A stretch of 8,433 nucleotides of DNA from Bacteroidia bacterium (GTDB taxonomy: Bacteria > Bacteroidota > Bacteroidia > AKYH767-A > OLB10): assembly GCA_025450095.1 (NCBI GenBank), contig JANWID010000206.1, positions 1 to 8,433 on the forward strand, in the 5' to 3' direction. This document shows, in pieces, positions 6,767 to 8,433 of this stretch (positions are counted from its first letter, which is position 1; every line of letters starts with the position of its first letter). The translations under genes were made by a program, and so were the position numbers. Below the pieces are notes generated by a model. The model saw only the letters and a list, made by a program, of their open reading frames with translations. It was not told the origin of the DNA and did not search any database.

Positions 6767-8433
6767 CCCAGCTGTAATACAATTTCCTGTCCTTTCTGAA
6801 TCCGGTTTCCTGCATTGATGGATTGCCTGATTACCGAACCTCTTCCTATTATTTTTACCTGGAGACCTTTGCTTTCCAGGAGGTAAATGGCATCACGAAG
6901 TCCCATACCCACAACGTTAGGAACCTGGTCGTGACGGAATTTTACACCGGAGAACTCCAGGTTATCCGGGTTGCGTTTAGCAACTATCCAACGGTCCTGG
7001 CTTTCAGGAAGTCTTGCAGGAATATCCAGCAGGGCCAGCACTTTTTCTGTCGGGCGGTACTGACCAGTTTTGGCGGTGGGAATATTTCCGGCAAGGTTTT
7101 CCTCGAACCGAAGTTCCTTATGCAATTCAATGCTGCTGGCATACACTTTATCAGCAATTTCCTTGAAAATAGGACCTGCTACCTGTGCGGCATAATATAA
7201 ACCGCCATTGGGAGCATATACTACAACAATGCAACTGTATTTTGGATTGTCGGCCGGGAAATATCCCACGAAAGAAGCCTGGTAACGCACTTTACTTCCT
7301 TTATAACCCTCATTAGCATTTGCAATCTGGGCGGTTCCGGTTTTACCGGCAATTTTATACTGTGCATGTTTCAGCGTAGTTGCAGTTCCTTGTTCCACCA
7401 CACCTTCCAGCATTATTTTCACTTTGTTCAGTGTTGCATCGGAAGCAATACTGTCGCGAATCACAACCGGGTGATAACGTTTTACCAGATGTCCTTTGTT
7501 GCGTATCTCACTCACAAAAAGTGGTTTCACCATCCGGCCATTGTTAGCAACAGCATTGTAGAAAGTCAGGATCTGCAACGGGGTCATGGAACATTCGTAA
7601 CCGATCGATATCCATGGCAGCGAAACCTTCGACCATGTTTTGTGATCGGTGTTTTTGATAAACGGTGCACCTTCTCCGGGAATTTGCAAACCCAGTTTGT
7701 TGCCCAAACCAAAGCTTCTGATCCTGTCGATAAATGACTGGGGATTTTTCGCATAGTACTTGTAAACAAGTTTCGAAACTCCCACATTGGAACTTACTTC
7801 GAAAACATGTTGTGCTGTAATTTTCCCATAGCCACCATCGTGAGAATCTTTCATGATACGGTTGGAATATCGAACGGCACCCCCTTGTGTATCGACTATA
7901 TCATCAAGGTCTACATATCCGTCTTCGATCAATGCCATCATGGAAGCAAGCTTGAATGTGGAACCAGGTTCCGTACTTTCACCGACAGCGAAATTGAATT
8001 CCTCCCGGTAATTGCCGTCGGCACCCCGTTTCAGATGTGCGATTGCCCTGATTTCACCTGTTGCAACTTCCATCAGGATGGCGCAACCTTTATCAGCATT
8101 ATGCTGACGTAATTTTTCTTCAAGTGAGTGTTGGGCAACGTCCTGTATATTCAGATCAATGGTGGTGATGACATCATTTCCATCACGCGGCTCAATTTCA
8201 TTTTCGTCGTTCAGTGGTTTCCAAACGTTGCCGGATATACGTTGCATGAGCCGCATACCACTTACTCCCCGGAGATGGTTGTCGAATGCACCTTCAATTC
8301 CTACCGGTTCCACTCCATCGATATTATAACCGACCGTGCGGGATGCCAGCAGGTTAAAGGGTTTCACCCGCTTGTTTTTCTGTTCGGGAATGAGTCCGCC
8401 TTTGTAACGTCCCATTCGAAATATGGGAAACCG
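6763..8433 (-). CDS. ftsI: Division-specific peptidoglycan transpeptidase FtsI (class B PBP with PASTA domain), 5' end missing
   Basis: Class B penicillin-binding protein that crosslinks septal peptidoglycan in the periplasm, probably with FtsW. 556 residues are visible, counted from base 8433; the N-terminal membrane anchor and start of the pedestal domain lie outside. The frame stays open to the window edge, and the codons before the ATG at 8415 read RFPIFR, followed by MGRYKGG. That matches an internal block of Bacteroidota FtsI proteins, so this ATG is not the start. Seen: pedestal remainder (about 1-100); transpeptidase domain with STFK at 158-161 (catalytic Ser158), SSN at 214-216 and KTGTAQ at 364-369; a linker; then one PASTA domain at about 504-556, opening VPNVVGM. 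PASTA domains bind peptidoglycan-like ligands in some Gram-positive proteins; their role in FtsI of Bacteroidota is unclear. The TGA stop overlaps the murE ATG. Confidence 0.96.
   Translation of the reverse strand, partial: RFPIFRMGRYKGGLIPEQKNKRVKPFNLLASRTVGYNIDGVEPVGIEGAFDNHLRGVSGMRLMQRISGNVWKPLNDENEIEPRDGNDVITTIDLNIQDVAQHSLEEKLRQHNADKGCAILMEVATGEIRAIAHLKRGADGNYREEFNFAVGESTEPGSTFKLASMMALIEDGYVDLDDIVDTQGGAVRYSNRIMKDSHDGGYGKITAQHVFEVSSNVGVSKLVYKYYAKNPQSFIDRIRSFGLGNKLGLQIPGEGAPFIKNTDHKTWSKVSLPWISIGYECSMTPLQILTFYNAVANNGRMVKPLFVSEIRNKGHLVKRYHPVVIRDSIASDATLNKVKIMLEGVVEQGTATTLKHAQYKIAGKTGTAQIANANEGYKGSKVRYQASFVGYFPADNPKYSCIVVVYAPNGGLYYAAQVAGPIFKEIADKVYASSIELHKELRFEENLAGNIPTAKTGQYRPTEKVLALLDIPARLPESQDRWIVAKRNPDNLEFSGVKFRHDQVPNVVGMGLRDAIYLLESKGLQVKIIGRGSVIRQSINAGNRIQKGQEIVLQLG

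Noticed and set aside
8413..8415. ATG at 8415-8413 as the start of ftsI.
   Set aside because: The frame stays open to the window edge, and the upstream codons encode RFPIFR, part of a conserved internal FtsI block; a start here would also lose the membrane anchor.

Overview
The window is a continuous piece of a bacterial dcw (division and cell wall) cluster. Every gene lies on the minus strand, so transcription runs from base 8433 down to base 1. In that direction the order is ftsI (5' end cut off by the window), murE, mraY, murD, ftsW, murG, murC (3' end cut off). Several traits point to the Bacteroidota, perhaps near Sphingobacteriia/Chitinophagia: this gene order without murF, a long MraY with an extra periplasmic segment, an FtsW with FQTSD in place of the common FQPSE, an FtsI with a C-terminal PASTA domain, and A-rich leaders that mostly lack Shine-Dalgarno sites. 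This placement rests on recalled family features, not on a search.

Layout: ftsI 8433-6763; murE 6766-5303 (ATGA overlap); mraY 5303-4047 (TGATG overlap); murD 4046-2703 (TAG directly followed by GTG); a 16-base gap; ftsW 2686-1532; murG 1542-436 (11-base overlap, TTG start); an 11-base gap; murC 424-1 (TTG start). There is no gene-free stretch of any size and no visible room for an internal promoter or terminator, so the genes very probably form one polycistronic unit with translational coupling. The operon promoter would lie upstream of ftsI, outside the window.

How the genes work together: MurC, MurD and MurE add L-Ala, D-Glu and (from the DNPR motif) meso-diaminopimelate to UDP-MurNAc. 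MraY attaches the finished pentapeptide precursor to undecaprenyl phosphate, giving lipid I, and MurG adds GlcNAc to make lipid II. After flipping, the FtsW glycosyltransferase and FtsI transpeptidase polymerise and crosslink it at the septum. The fourth ligase, MurF, is not here and must be encoded elsewhere.

I see no mobile element, RNA gene, CRISPR array, phage or defence gene, and no undescribed system. All genes look intact, with their key residues present. The points worth a second look are small ones at the gene junctions (three non-ATG starts, one strong Shine-Dalgarno-like site inside ftsW, a zero-gap stop/start pair) and lineage-type protein variants.
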